Source of the DNA: Lachnospiraceae bacterium
Lineage (GTDB): Bacteria > Bacillota > Clostridia > Lachnospirales > Lachnospiraceae
Direction of reading: 5' to 3'
DNA length: 64,000 nt
Assembly: GCA_015056765.1 (NCBI GenBank)
Contig: SVFQ01000010.1
Location: 1-64,000, forward strand
Part shown: in pieces, positions 43,976 to 53,443 of the stretch
How the letters are laid out: each line of letters begins with the position of its first letter
Position numbering within the stretch: the first letter of the stretch is position 1
Notes under the pieces: generated by a model
Told to the model about the DNA's origin: nothing
The model's database searches: none
Seen by the model: the letters and a program-made list of their open reading frames with translations, nothing else
Translations under genes and position numbers: made by a program

Positions 43976-45295
43976 TTAGAGTTTTGCCACTACGAAAATG
44001 TTGTAGATTGCTGCGATGGCAGCTTCAAAATCGGCATTTTCTACGCCGATGATGATATTCATCTCAGAAGATCCCTGGTCAATCATTCGTACATTGACAT
44101 TGGCATGCGCCAAAGCAGAGAAGATACGACCTGCTGTACCTCTGGAGGATTTCATACCTCTACCTACTACCGCAATCAGCGCCAAATCAGATTCGATTTC
44201 GATACTGTCCGGATGAACCGTGCGCTGAATCTGTGCTACGACGCTTTGTTCTTTATTCATGAACTCATCCTGGTGTACCAACACCGTCATGGTGTCGATA
44301 CCGGAAGGCATATGCTCAAAAGTAACTCCCTTATCTTCAAAGGCCTGCAGTACTTTTCGACCAAATCCGATTTCAGAGTTCATCATTTCTTTTTCCAGCA
44401 TAACAGAGCAGAAGCCCTTCTTACCGGCAATACCGGTGATGGTATACTTGGATTTCTGTCCAGTGCTTGCTACAATCCAAGTGCCGTTTGCGCTAGGATC
44501 ATTGGTATTGCGGATATTGATAGGGATACCTTCCTGGCGTACCGGGAAGATAGCATCCTCATGCAATACAGAAGCGCCCATGTAGGAAAGCTCACGAAGC
44601 TCCTTATAGGTAATAGTATCGATGATTTCCGGATTCTGGATAATGCGGGGATCCGCTACCAGGAAACCGGATACATCAGTCCAGTTCTCATAGACATCTG
44701 CTTTAGATGCTCTGGCTACGATAGAACCTGTCACGTCAGAACCACCTCTGGAGAAAGTCACAACACTACCGTCTGCCTTAGCGCCGTAGAAACCTGGGAT
44801 AACTGCTTTAGGTTCGTTTTCCAAACGCTCACCTAAAATCTGATTTGTGGTTTCCGCATCGAAAGCGCCATTGTCATCAAAACGAATCACTTCTGCGGCA
44901 TCGATAAAGGTATAACCCATGTAGTCTGCCATAACGATACCATTTAAGTACTCACCACGGGAAGCAGCATAGTCTGTACCCTTTTTTGCTTTGAAATTTT
45001 TCTCGATGGTTTTGAACTCACCGCTTAAGTCTGTCTTTAATCCAAGGCCATCGATGATTTCCTGATATCTGGCCTTGATCTGATCCAATTCTTTGGAAAA
45101 GGATTTGCCTTTTTCTGCCAATGCATAGGTAGCATACAGCATATCCGTTACTTTTGTATCTTTATTGTTTCTTTTGCCCGGTGCAGAAGGTACTACATAG
45201 CATCTGCTCTCCTCTTCGCGGATGATATTACCCACCTTCTGAAACTGCTTTGCGGAAGCAAGAGAACTACCACCGAACTTCACTACTTTTTTCAT
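43976..45295 (-). CDS. lysC: Aspartate kinase
   Basis: The 439-residue enzyme phosphorylates aspartate, the first step toward lysine, threonine and methionine. The N-terminus has VVKFGGSSLA; FSRGGSDVTGSIVA binds aspartate; two ACT domains lie at the C-terminus (about 300-439), the usual site of feedback inhibition. It is a single, unfused kinase, third in the ACT-hom-lysC operon with GAGGAG before its ATG. Confidence 0.95.
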   Translation of the reverse strand: MKKVVKFGGSSLASAKQFQKVGNIIREEESRCYVVPSAPGKRNNKDTKVTDMLYATYALAEKGKSFSKELDQIKARYQEIIDGLGLKTDLSGEFKTIEKNFKAKKGTDYAASRGEYLNGIVMADYMGYTFIDAAEVIRFDDNGAFDAETTNQILGERLENEPKAVIPGFYGAKADGSVVTFSRGGSDVTGSIVARASKADVYENWTDVSGFLVADPRIIQNPEIIDTITYKELRELSYMGASVLHEDAIFPVRQEGIPINIRNTNDPSANGTWIVASTGQKSKYTITGIAGKKGFCSVMLEKEMMNSEIGFGRKVLQAFEDKGVTFEHMPSGIDTMTVLVHQDEFMNKEQSVVAQIQRTVHPDSIEIESDLALIAVVGRGMKSSRGTAGRIFSALAHANVNVRMIDQGSSEMNIIIGVENADFEAAIAAIYNIFVVAKL

Positions 45296-45328
45296 ATAAT
45301 CTCCTCAATCACGGTTTTTATTCTAAAA

Positions 45329-46540
45329 TTAGGCTTCTACTCGAATCACGCCCTTAACACCCTTTAAGGCTTCACATTTTGCTTTGCAGTCTTTCTCTGT
45401 CATGACTTTGGTCAAAATGCCTACTTCGTCTGACAGTTCCTCTACTTCCACCAGAGTGCCGCCAAAGGCGTCCAGTGCCTGCTGTGGTGTCACCTGATTG
45501 ATATCCAGTCGTACAAAAAATGCTCTGCTGGTATTTTCCACCGGCAATACAGTCTCTTTTTCGTCAGACCATTCTACCGGCAAGTTTCTGCCAAGGTTCT
45601 TCGCTGCCTGAATCATATCGGCTACCACTGCGCTGGCGGTAGGAAGTTTTCCGGCTCCTCTTCCGTAATACATACTATCGTCAAGCATATCGCCCTTTAC
45701 AAATACAGCGTTGAACACGTCATTTACAGGATAAAGCGGATGGTTCTCACCCAGATAAAAAGGTGCCACCATGACATTATAACCATTCTCCTCTTTTTTG
45801 CTCATAGCAAGAAGCTTAATGGTCTTGCCCATTTTCTTTGCATATAAGAAGTCCTCTGCACCGATTTTTGTGATGCCTTCTGTATATACTTCCTTGAAAT
45901 CCACATTTTTCCCGCTCATCAAAGAAGACAGGATTGCGATTTTACGGCAAGCATCATAGCCTTCTACGTCAGCTTCCGGATTACGCTCTGCATAACCCAG
46001 GTCCTGTGCCTGTTTCAGCACATCAGCGTAAGCTGCGCCTTCCTTCTCCATCTTGGTCAAAATGTAGTTTGTGGTACCATTCACGATACCTGTCACATTC
46101 AGGATATGTTCCTGCTTCAGTGCTTCATTCAGGGTACGAATGATGGGAATACCGCCACCCACACTGGCCTCGATGAAATAGTTGCAATCATGTTCCTTTG
46201 CAATACGCATCAGTTCCGGTCCATGATTTGCTACCAGTTCTTTGTTGGATGTACAGACGCTCTTACCTGCTTCCAAAGCCTTCTTGGTAAAGGTATATGC
46301 AGGTTCGTCACCACCCATGGTTTCCGCAATGACTTTGATTTCCGGGTCGTTTATGATGGTATCGATATCGTGTACCACCTTTTTCTCCATAGGATCACCG
46401 GGGAACTCTCTCAAATCCAGCACGTACTTAATTTCCACGCTGTCCCCTACTGCTTTCGCCACCTGATCCTGGTTCTTTGTGATGACTTCAGCCACACCGC
46501 CTCCGATGTTGCCGTAGCCCAAAATAGCAGCCCTAATCAT
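45329..46540 (-). CDS. hom: Homoserine dehydrogenase
   Basis: The 403-residue enzyme reduces aspartate semialdehyde to homoserine. The Rossmann motif is ILGYGNIGGGV, followed by TSNKELVANHG, EASVGGGIPIIRTL, GIVNGTTNYIL and a C-terminal ACT domain (about 320-403). SD GGAGGC precedes the ATG. It sits 36 bases after the ACT-domain gene and 33 before lysC. Confidence 0.96.
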   Translation of the reverse strand: MIRAAILGYGNIGGGVAEVITKNQDQVAKAVGDSVEIKYVLDLREFPGDPMEKKVVHDIDTIINDPEIKVIAETMGGDEPAYTFTKKALEAGKSVCTSNKELVANHGPELMRIAKEHDCNYFIEASVGGGIPIIRTLNEALKQEHILNVTGIVNGTTNYILTKMEKEGAAYADVLKQAQDLGYAERNPEADVEGYDACRKIAILSSLMSGKNVDFKEVYTEGITKIGAEDFLYAKKMGKTIKLLAMSKKEENGYNVMVAPFYLGENHPLYPVNDVFNAVFVKGDMLDDSMYYGRGAGKLPTASAVVADMIQAAKNLGRNLPVEWSDEKETVLPVENTSRAFFVRLDINQVTPQQALDAFGGTLVEVEELSDEVGILTKVMTEKDCKAKCEALKGVKGVIRVEA

Positions 46541-46576
46541 AATATGCCTCCTCGTTTTCCTCTATATCGTAAATTC

Positions 46577-47026
46577 CTAGTTGATTTGCTCTCTGGCTAG
46601 GACCTTTACTTCCAAAATACCATCTAATGCTTCCAGTTCTCTGACAATCTCGGACAGACTCTGTCCCGGGAGAATCTGGATGCTAAGGCTGATGGACGCC
46701 ACCGCATTTACCGGAATAGACTGGTGGATGGTCAGGATATTGGCTCCGCCTTCCGCCATGGCTTTCAGCACCTGGGATAAGATACCCGGTCTATCTTCAA
46801 TCAAAAGTGATAGGGTAATGCTGATTCCTCTGTCCGATTCCGAAAAAGGATAAATATCATCTTTGTACTTGTAAAAGGAACTTCGGCTGATACCGACCCT
46901 CTCTACTGCTTCTTGTACATTTTTAACTTTGTGCTTTTCCATGAGCTTTTTGGCTTCAACCACCTTTAAAAGCACTTCCGGAACAGCTTTTTCTCTCAGT
47001 ACAAAAAAGCTATTTACATCACTCAT
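46577..47026 (-). CDS. ACT domain protein, PheB/UPF0735 type
   Basis: The 149-residue protein has an N-terminal HTH-like segment (VQEAVERVGISRSSFYKYKDDIYP) and a C-terminal ACT domain (LLIEDRPGILSQVLKAMAEGGANILTIHQSIP). Such proteins accompany homoserine dehydrogenase genes in Firmicutes and probably bind an amino acid to regulate the pathway. The start at 47026 gives the usual family length; the 20 codons upstream overlap the preceding terminator. Confidence 0.87.
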   Translation of the reverse strand: MSDVNSFFVLREKAVPEVLLKVVEAKKLMEKHKVKNVQEAVERVGISRSSFYKYKDDIYPFSESDRGISITLSLLIEDRPGILSQVLKAMAEGGANILTIHQSIPVNAVASISLSIQILPGQSLSEIVRELEALDGILEVKVLAREQIN

Positions 47027-47057
47027 AACTTCTCTCTGTTTCCCCAATGTCTTTGTT

Positions 47058-47102
47058 ACAAAAAAACAAGCGCCTTTTGTACGCAACAGAAAGACACTTG
47101 TT
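47058..47102 (-). terminator. Terminator after the GH3 beta-glucosidase
   Basis: Minus-strand AACAAGTG pairs with CGCTTGTT across a 22-base loop that has its own small stem, followed by TTTTTTTG. Confidence 0.65.
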
Positions 47103-47142
47103 TGTGTACGAGGAACATTCTATCACACTAAAGTGCGAATGT

Positions 47143-50013
47143 CTACAACAGATTTGGAGGGATTTCCATTTCTCCCACTTTTTTGATGGTGATGCTATGA
47201 ATCTTCAGGCCGTTACCGCCAAAATGCAGTTTCACATAGTGGTTAGAGCCCATAAGACCTTTCGCCTCATGCGTCACAGTCTTCTTCTCGCCTCGCGTAC
47301 CCTGCAATGCAAAGGTGTACACCAGGATATTATCTACGAACATGGAAATTGGCAGCTGAGCCAGTTCTTCTAATTCAGAAGAGTATTCCATTACCATCTC
47401 ATAACGTCCCATGGCATCCACGCAGATACCCATGACCACGTCCTTGCTGTCCCCTTTCATGCGGGCCACATCTTCTTCTGTGATTGTTATCAGCTTCTGC
47501 TCATCCATGTGGAAGTACTCTACATCACTAGGAAGGATATCGCCCTCTTCGCGGACTTTCATTTCTTCCAGCTCTTCCTGGCTGATTCGACCGGCTTCGT
47601 GTAAGATTGCAGGACTTCTCAGGATGAAGTTCAGGATGTTTTTCGCATTGCGTTGCAACTGGCCTCTGGTGATGCGTCCGCTTTCCAGCGCTTCCTTCAG
47701 GTTGTCGAATTCTTCCTCCAACATACCATCTGAAGTTACCATATACAGGTCATTCTGGGCAGCCACCATAGGGGCACGATTCTTGATATTTGGCTCATCC
47801 GTGCCATCATTGCCCTTTGCCCACCAGTCGGTCATTACGATACCGTCGAAGCCCCACTCACCGCGGAGGATGGTGGTATTTAAGTCATAGCAACCGGAAG
47901 TCCAAGTGCCGTTCAGGCTACCATATGTGGTCATGACGGAAGACGCCTTACCTTCACGAACAGCGATTTCGAATCCCTTCAGATAAATCTCACGGAGGGC
48001 TCTTTCGGATACCACAGAATCTATCAAGCTTCTATGCCACTCCTGATTGTTGGCAGCGAAGTGCTTGATGGTGCCGGTGACATCACTTTCTTCCATGCCC
48101 AGTAGCTGGTATGCGCAAATCATACCGGTGAGGTACGGATCCTCAGAAATGTATTCGAAGTTACGTCCGTTTAAAGGATGACGATGGATATTCATACCGG
48201 GTCCAAGTAAAGCCTCTACTTTATTACGACGCAGTTCTTTGCCCAGGAAGGTAAAGAGTTCCTTTTGCAATTCTTTATCAAAAGTCGCGCCCAGGCAAGT
48301 ACCGTTTGGCAAGGACATGGCCTTGGTGCCGCAGTCCAGTCGAAGGCCGGAAGGACCATCTGTAGTACATGCAGCAGGGATTCCCAATTCTCTCAAAGAT
48401 GGATGTAAGCCGCCAAAAGCTGAGCCGGTGCCCGGTGTAACCTTCGGGCTACTCATACCTTCGCCGCGGTGCAAAAGGCGCAAATCCAAGTCAGACAACT
48501 GCGCTACAAAAGCATCCAGCGTAGCTTTGCCATCCAGCACATCTACCAGTTTGATGCCCTGATTACCGGTGTAAGGGATTTCTTCCGGCATTCTTTCTCT
48601 GCATCTATCCCATGGATTCACGGTTCTCACCGGAACAGGCTCCATGGCCACTTTATAATGTGCATCTTCGTTTTTCAAATTGACGATGGTGTCTAGAAGG
48701 CTCTCGCCATCAAATGCCACCTGTGGACGCATTCTCTCGAAGCTGATTACAGGTGCAAGTGCTTCCTCTGCCTGCTGCAGGATTTGTTCCTTTAGTTCTA
48801 TGCTGAAAGCCAGCCCCGCATCGCGAACATTATCTCCTACATAGAATTTATAATCTCCTGCTTCTAATATATAGGCAGACTTGTGACCGGCAAGGCCTGC
48901 ATCATCATAGCTGGCAAACTGGTAGTACGGAATCTCCAGTGTCAGAGCCTTTGTTTCACCCGGCTGGATTACATCAGTCTTAGCGAACTCCGCCAGCACG
49001 CGGCTTGGCTTTCCTAACTTACCCTGGGGTGCTTCTACATAAACCTGCACAGCTTCTTTACCGGCAACGGCACCGGTGTTAGTGACTCTTACAGTCATTT
49101 TTACTGCCTGGCAGGATAAATCCATGTCTTTGTCGGTGCCTACACACTCATCTTCCAGTACAGCCTGCATGGAGAAATTCGTATAACTTAAACCGTAACC
49201 AAAAGGATACAGCACAGCATCCTGGTTGAAAGTCTCGAAATAACGGTAACCTACGTAGATATCTTCCTGATAGATGTCTCTGTCCGGATTTCCGAAGTTC
49301 TGATCAGAAGGATAGTCAGAAAGCTTCTCTGCAATGGTATCTGTCAGGTGTCCACAAGGATTGACTCTGCCGGTCAGTACATCAGTAATTGCATGACCAC
49401 CTTCCTGTCCGCCCTGCCAAGCATAAAGAATAGAAGCATTGCCCACTTCCTTTTCCCAGCTCATGTCCATGATATTGCCTACATTTAAAACGATAGCGGT
49501 ACGAGGGAATCTCTTAGCTACCTCTCGCATCAGTTCCACTTCGTCCTCTGTCATGCGGTAGCTACCTGCTTCATCCTTGCTATCCTGATCCTCACCGGCT
49601 GTTCTACCGATGACTACCACAGCTACATCTGCTCCAGCGGAAGCCTGCTCCATTTCGGCGCACCATTTCATTTCTTTCTGGGACCAGGGCACTTTACCCC
49701 AGCCTTCGCCCTCATCTACCGGGTTTTCTTTTAACCAGGCATCGTATAAATCTACCAAGGGCTGGCACAGAGAAATCTCCGTTTCTTCCTGCAGTGCCTG
49801 CAGTACATTCACTACGTACTTGGTATTTACAAGTCCGCCGGATCCCAGTCCACTTTTATAATAATTCACAGCACAGCGGCCAAATAGCGCTACCTTGTCG
49901 CCTTTTTTCAATGGTAAAGCCCCTGCGGGGTTCTTTAAAAGAACCGCGCCTTCTGCTGCTGCCCTTCTGGCAAGTGCTGCATACTTTTCATTATCCAAAT
50001 AATACTGGTTCAT
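47143..50013 (-). CDS. GH3 beta-glucosidase with reversed domain order
   Basis: The 956-residue cytoplasmic enzyme carries the GH3 domains in swapped order: the alpha/beta sandwich (about 10-290, with KNPAGALPLKKGDKVALFGR), then Fn3-like domain (about 330-420), then the TIM barrel (about 560-810) with KHFAANNQEWHR and the nucleophile in GIVMTDWWA. This permuted order is known from Butyrivibrio and Ruminococcus beta-glucosidases. A C-terminal extension of about 100 residues follows. The start at 50013 has GGAGG just upstream; 46 extra codons would be hydrophobic and lack an SD. Confidence 0.88.
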   Translation of the reverse strand: MNQYYLDNEKYAALARRAAAEGAVLLKNPAGALPLKKGDKVALFGRCAVNYYKSGLGSGGLVNTKYVVNVLQALQEETEISLCQPLVDLYDAWLKENPVDEGEGWGKVPWSQKEMKWCAEMEQASAGADVAVVVIGRTAGEDQDSKDEAGSYRMTEDEVELMREVAKRFPRTAIVLNVGNIMDMSWEKEVGNASILYAWQGGQEGGHAITDVLTGRVNPCGHLTDTIAEKLSDYPSDQNFGNPDRDIYQEDIYVGYRYFETFNQDAVLYPFGYGLSYTNFSMQAVLEDECVGTDKDMDLSCQAVKMTVRVTNTGAVAGKEAVQVYVEAPQGKLGKPSRVLAEFAKTDVIQPGETKALTLEIPYYQFASYDDAGLAGHKSAYILEAGDYKFYVGDNVRDAGLAFSIELKEQILQQAEEALAPVISFERMRPQVAFDGESLLDTIVNLKNEDAHYKVAMEPVPVRTVNPWDRCRERMPEEIPYTGNQGIKLVDVLDGKATLDAFVAQLSDLDLRLLHRGEGMSSPKVTPGTGSAFGGLHPSLRELGIPAACTTDGPSGLRLDCGTKAMSLPNGTCLGATFDKELQKELFTFLGKELRRNKVEALLGPGMNIHRHPLNGRNFEYISEDPYLTGMICAYQLLGMEESDVTGTIKHFAANNQEWHRSLIDSVVSERALREIYLKGFEIAVREGKASSVMTTYGSLNGTWTSGCYDLNTTILRGEWGFDGIVMTDWWAKGNDGTDEPNIKNRAPMVAAQNDLYMVTSDGMLEEEFDNLKEALESGRITRGQLQRNAKNILNFILRSPAILHEAGRISQEELEEMKVREEGDILPSDVEYFHMDEQKLITITEEDVARMKGDSKDVVMGICVDAMGRYEMVMEYSSELEELAQLPISMFVDNILVYTFALQGTRGEKKTVTHEAKGLMGSNHYVKLHFGGNGLKIHSITIKKVGEMEIPPNLL

Positions 50014-50125
50014 AAATCCTCCATTCTTCTTTTCGCCTACGATATATAATATTTGCTTAATTTGCGAAAAGCAATATTCTCTGAAAAAAGTATCCATTAA
50101 ATAAAAATAAAACACTGCGGCGGGG

Positions 50126-50131
50126 TATAAT
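50126..50131 (+). promoter_or_regulatory. -10 box of the acyltransferase gene
   Basis: TATAAT lies 33 bases before the ATG; no good -35 is seen. Confidence 0.45.
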
Positions 50132-50163
50132 AGAAGCATAAAATCTTTCATGAGGAAACGACT

Positions 50164-52023
50164 ATGGCCAACCTATTGCTCCTATTATTTCCAATTGCTA
50201 TCTTTGTACTTCTATTCTATAAAGCAAGACTTGCTCCGAAAGGTACATTCTCAGAAAGCTATCTTTCTCATGATCAAATGATGGCCATTCGCACTTTCGC
50301 CTGTCTTTCCATCATCCTGCACCATCTTACGCAGCGGATTACCTCCTATGGTAGTAAGCCTGCAGGCCCCATTACCATTTACAATTACATTGGCTTTCTC
50401 TGTACAGCCATTTTCTTTTTCAGTTCCGGCTACGGCCTCCTATTTAGTTTCACCCACAAAGAATCCTACCTGAAGGGCTTTTTACGTAAAAGACTCCCAG
50501 CGGTCCTAGTTCCATTTATCTTAGTCAACCTGCTCACCATACTGGTACTGCGCCTTTTTCATGTGCCGGGTTCGAACGCCGACGCAGTTACTACCCTGAA
50601 GCAGATTCTGGGGCTGGAGCTTCTAGACGGCAATGGCTGGTATATTGTAGAAATCGTGGTGCTTTATGTAGTCTTTGCCTTCCTCTTTTCCAAGATCAAA
50701 AACAAAGACAGGGCTCTGGCCCTCACCATTCTCTTTACCCTGGCCCTAATTGCCTTTTCTTTCCTTCGAGGCCATGACTTCGACGACCAAAAAGAAACCT
50801 ATTTCATGGGGGAATGGTGGTACAACTCCACCATCACCTTCGCCTTCGGCCTTTTGTACGCCAGATTCAAAGAAAAGATAGAGGCAAGCTTCCGGAAACA
50901 CTATAAGGTTTTCCTTGGGATATTTCTGGTGCTGGCTCCGGTCTGGACCTACCTGGGCATCCAGGTGTGCAACCGTTTCGGCTACTATCACGAAATGCTT
51001 CCCACCTATCATCGTGATGCCTTGATTTCCCTCATCGTGCAGTCCCTGAATTGCATCATCGTGGTGACCTTCCTGCTACTTTTGAACCTGAAGATCTCCC
51101 TTGGGAACAAAGCCTTGACCTACATGGGCTCCATCCAGCTGATGCTGTTTTTAGTGCACGGCTTTTTCGTACAGGCAGTCTTTTGGCGCCTTGATACGAA
51201 GCACTTCTACCAGTACCTGGCTGTGTTTCTGCCCTCCCTGGCAGTGGCCGCATTACTTTCGCCCCTGGCCAGATTTCTGATTCAAAAAGTGCAATGGGTC
51301 CTTTTGCACATCCATATAAAACCCTTGGGGAATAAAACGCTGACCCGCCTGGTCAAAATCCTGGTGGTAGCAGTGATTCTCTTCCTCGTAGGCCGGTCTG
51401 TCTACGGGAACCTTCAGGCCGAATCGGAAATGAAAACGCTTCGCAGTTGCAAAGCCGGAGACACCGTGTGTTATGGACACTTTGATATAGATGGTGCCAG
51501 ACCGGGAAAAGAACGAGTGGAATGGCTGGTCTTACGAGCTGATGCCAAGCAAGTTTATCTCATCACCAAAGACGGCATTGCCTGCGACTATATGAATCAA
51601 AAACACGAAGAGATCTCTTGGGGCAACTGCGATTTACGAACCAGATTAAACTCCAAAGAATTCACCGGTATGTTTTCGGAAAATGAATGGGCCAACGTGC
51701 TTCCGAAAAATGGAGATCGTATCTCTCTTCTCACTGCCGGAGAAGCTGCCAACTTCTTCGCTACGCCAAAGGATAGGGAACTCCACGTGACCGATGTAGC
51801 TATCGCCCAAGGCTGTAACATCAACACCCTCAGTAAAGCCAATAACTGGGATAATAAGGGCTACCGTTCCTCCTGGTGGTGGCTGAAAGGAGATTTCGGT
51901 AAGAAAGCTATCACTGCCCCTATCGTTACGGTAGACGGCGAAATCAGTCTCACCGAGCGCTATGTCAATAAACCAGGCGGTGCTATACGCCCCGTCATAC
52001 TGGTGGACATTTCTGCCCAATAG
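50164..52023 (+). CDS. Membrane acyltransferase fused to a DUF6273-like domain
   Basis: The 619-residue protein has an N-terminal helix, an acyltransferase-3 membrane region with about ten helices (about 35-400; RTFACLSIILHHLTQR carries the conserved Arg and His), a last helix (about 405-420), and an extracytoplasmic domain (about 430-619) with WLVLRADAKQVYLITKDGI, WGNCDLRTRLN, SWWWLKGDFG and GAIRPVILVD, which fits DUF6273. It probably O-acetylates a surface polysaccharide. It is monocistronic and on the opposite strand to its neighbours; SD GAGG. Confidence 0.8.
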   Translation: MANLLLLLFPIAIFVLLFYKARLAPKGTFSESYLSHDQMMAIRTFACLSIILHHLTQRITSYGSKPAGPITIYNYIGFLCTAIFFFSSGYGLLFSFTHKESYLKGFLRKRLPAVLVPFILVNLLTILVLRLFHVPGSNADAVTTLKQILGLELLDGNGWYIVEIVVLYVVFAFLFSKIKNKDRALALTILFTLALIAFSFLRGHDFDDQKETYFMGEWWYNSTITFAFGLLYARFKEKIEASFRKHYKVFLGIFLVLAPVWTYLGIQVCNRFGYYHEMLPTYHRDALISLIVQSLNCIIVVTFLLLLNLKISLGNKALTYMGSIQLMLFLVHGFFVQAVFWRLDTKHFYQYLAVFLPSLAVAALLSPLARFLIQKVQWVLLHIHIKPLGNKTLTRLVKILVVAVILFLVGRSVYGNLQAESEMKTLRSCKAGDTVCYGHFDIDGARPGKERVEWLVLRADAKQVYLITKDGIACDYMNQKHEEISWGNCDLRTRLNSKEFTGMFSENEWANVLPKNGDRISLLTAGEAANFFATPKDRELHVTDVAIAQGCNINTLSKANNWDNKGYRSSWWWLKGDFGKKAITAPIVTVDGEISLTERYVNKPGGAIRPVILVDISAQ

Positions 52024-52086
52024 TTTTGTGCCCTTTGTTTCCCGTATAATAGCTGCGATAGAGAACCCATGGTTTTTTCCAACATC

Positions 52087-52126
52087 AAAAAAACCTCCTT
52101 ATCGGGAATCCGATAGGGAGGTTTTA
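52087..52126. terminator. Bidirectional terminator
   Basis: AAAACCTCCTTATCGG and CCGATAGGGAGGTTTT form a long stem with a 4-base loop and A/T runs on both sides, between convergent genes. Confidence 0.85.
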
Positions 52127-52137
52127 TAATACTAATA

Positions 52138-52395
52138 TTACATATCCAGTGTAGGCACATCGAAACGGATTTCGTTACGAATCTCGTTTCCAATGAAAGC
52201 TACAACGTATGGGCGATTGCTATCGCTCTGCCAGGTGAACTCACCATTCTCATCAAAGAAATAACGAGCAAATCCTTTTGTCGTAGAATTGTTTTTCGTC
52301 AATACGATGGAAGCTTTATTACCTTCCACTTCAAAACTTAAAATACGATCATCATTTAGCGCCACACGTTCCACACATCTTTTTAAATTTGGCAT
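52138..52395 (-). CDS. Small conserved-looking protein, function unknown
   Basis: The 85-residue soluble protein (MPNLKRCVERVALNDDRI...) is predicted to be beta-rich. SD AAAGGAGG lies ten bases upstream and a terminator follows the stop, so it is a real gene. I do not recognise the family. Confidence 0.7.
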   Translation of the reverse strand: MPNLKRCVERVALNDDRILSFEVEGNKASIVLTKNNSTTKGFARYFFDENGEFTWQSDSNRPYVVAFIGNEIRNEIRFDVPTLDM

Positions 52396-52687
52396 TCCGA
52401 AAAACCTCCTTTTCCCATATTTCGTATAAGAAAAATGCCATTCCCCAATGGCTACCTTTTACACTGTAAGGTCATTTTATCACTTGTATTATATTTGTAA
52501 AGCGCCCATAGTTGAACAAAATTCATCTATAATTGTCATTCTACAATTCATTGTGCTAAAGTAAAAACTGAACACAATATTCTGTTGAAAAATTTTTTTA
52601 TGAATTTTTTTCAATTTTTATAATTCTAAAAAGAATATTACACAATAAACTAATTTTTATTTTACAAATCAAAAGGAAGTAAACAGA
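52396..52687. other. AT-rich divergent intergenic region
   Basis: This gap carries the promoters of the flanking divergent genes. No clear consensus pair or gene was found; the stretch at 52560-52680 is very AT-rich. Confidence 0.4.
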
Positions 52688-53092
52688 ATGTCAAACGAGA
52701 AACTATTTCCAAAAAGCTATCAAAAAAATCCTTTCATGGACTACAATCACATCGAAATCTGTGAGGTATCTTTAGACCACAGCTTGCTGAAAGCTACCAT
52801 CACACCGGAATCCAAAAATCCCTATGGTATGCTCCACGGCGGCCTCATCTACACCATGCTGGACTGCGTGGCCGGCATCACCGCCAGAGCCGATGGCAAT
52901 GACTACGTAACACAAAATGTGTATGTAAACTATATGAGCAATGTGAAAGATCAGCCAGAGATTTACGCCGAGAGTGAAGTCATTAAGCGAGGAAAAACCG
53001 TAACTGTAGTTCATGCACTTGTGCGTACTCCGTCAGGACAGATACTTGCTACTGCCGAAGTGAATATGTTTCGTATAGAAAAACGAACCTAA
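52688..53092 (+). CDS. PaaI-family hotdog thioesterase
   Basis: The 134-residue protein has the hotdog fold with the signature NPYGMLHGGLIYTMLD and a second block YVTQNVYVNYM. Such enzymes hydrolyse acyl-CoA or aryl-CoA thioesters in the cytoplasm; the substrate is unknown. SD AAGGAAG. The only adjacent element is the toxin-antitoxin locus downstream. Confidence 0.88.
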   Translation: MSNEKLFPKSYQKNPFMDYNHIEICEVSLDHSLLKATITPESKNPYGMLHGGLIYTMLDCVAGITARADGNDYVTQNVYVNYMSNVKDQPEIYAESEVIKRGKTVTVVHALVRTPSGQILATAEVNMFRIEKRT

Positions 53093-53104
53093 ACACGTTC
53101 CGTG

Positions 53105-53133
53105 TTGAAAATCGAGATATGGCATGTTATTAT
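53105..53133 (+). promoter_or_regulatory. Promoter of the antitoxin RNA
   Basis: TTGAAA (53105-53110), a 17-base spacer and TATTAT (53128-53133); an overlapping TATAAT is at 53131-53136. Confidence 0.6.
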
Positions 53134-53167
53134 AATAAAAGAAAAGCACCCACTCCAAAGTGGATGC
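53134..53167 (-). terminator. Terminator of the toxin mRNA
   Basis: Minus-strand GCATCCACT pairs with AGTGGGTGC (one G-U) around a 4-base loop, then TTTTCTTTTATT. On the plus strand the same stem forms the 5' hairpin of the antitoxin RNA. Confidence 0.7.
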
Positions 53168-53236
53168 TCCCATTGGAAAAGTTAGTTCCTAACGGAACCG
53201 CCTCTCCTGTTTGCAGACAGGAGAGGCATTTTTATT
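53141..53236 (+). ncRNA. Putative antisense antitoxin RNA
   Basis: A transcript of about 95 nt is bounded by the promoter at 53105 and an intrinsic terminator with an 11-bp stem GCCTCTCCTGT/ACAGGAGAGGC (53200-53227) followed by ATTTTTATTTT. It overlaps the 3' end of the oppositely transcribed toxin gene, as in TxpA/RatA-type systems. Confidence 0.6.
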
Positions 53237-53351
53237 TTCGCTGGTTGTTTCTCTTATCGAGAAAGTTCAGCAGCGCTAGAAGCAAAATATTAGAAGAAAA
53301 CAACAACGTTGGGATGCCCAACATAATCATAATCAACTCATAATCTGTCAT
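53232..53351 (-). CDS. Holin-like type I toxin peptide, 39 residues
   Basis: The peptide starts MTDYELIMIMLGI, has a single hydrophobic segment (about residues 6-31) and a basic tail (LDKRNNQRK). Size, layout and the start match the putative holin-like or TxpA-type toxins of Firmicutes, which insert in the membrane. The SD GGGAGG lies eight bases before the ATG and can pair with CCTCCC about 40 bases upstream in its own leader, a usual way to delay toxin translation. An antisense RNA overlaps its 3' end. Confidence 0.65.
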   Translation of the reverse strand: MTDYELIMIMLGIPTLLFSSNILLLALLNFLDKRNNQRK

Positions 53352-53443
53352 TGGCGCCACCTCCCTTCTATACATGTAATGCAATAGCACGGGAGGCTAC
53401 CACCCTGTCATGGGTACTTTTCTGTGGCAGAGCCACGATCTTT

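Noticed and set aside
47027-47142. Possible riboswitch or T-box before the hom-lysC operon
   Set aside because: Only the terminator of the upstream GH3 gene is seen; no lysine riboswitch or T-box core is present.
53200-53236. Terminator only for the thioesterase gene
   Set aside because: It may serve that gene too, but a good promoter between the two supports a separate antisense RNA.
53119-53343. 74-codon plus-strand open frame
   Set aside because: It crosses the antitoxin RNA, its terminator and the antisense of the toxin gene, without an SD.
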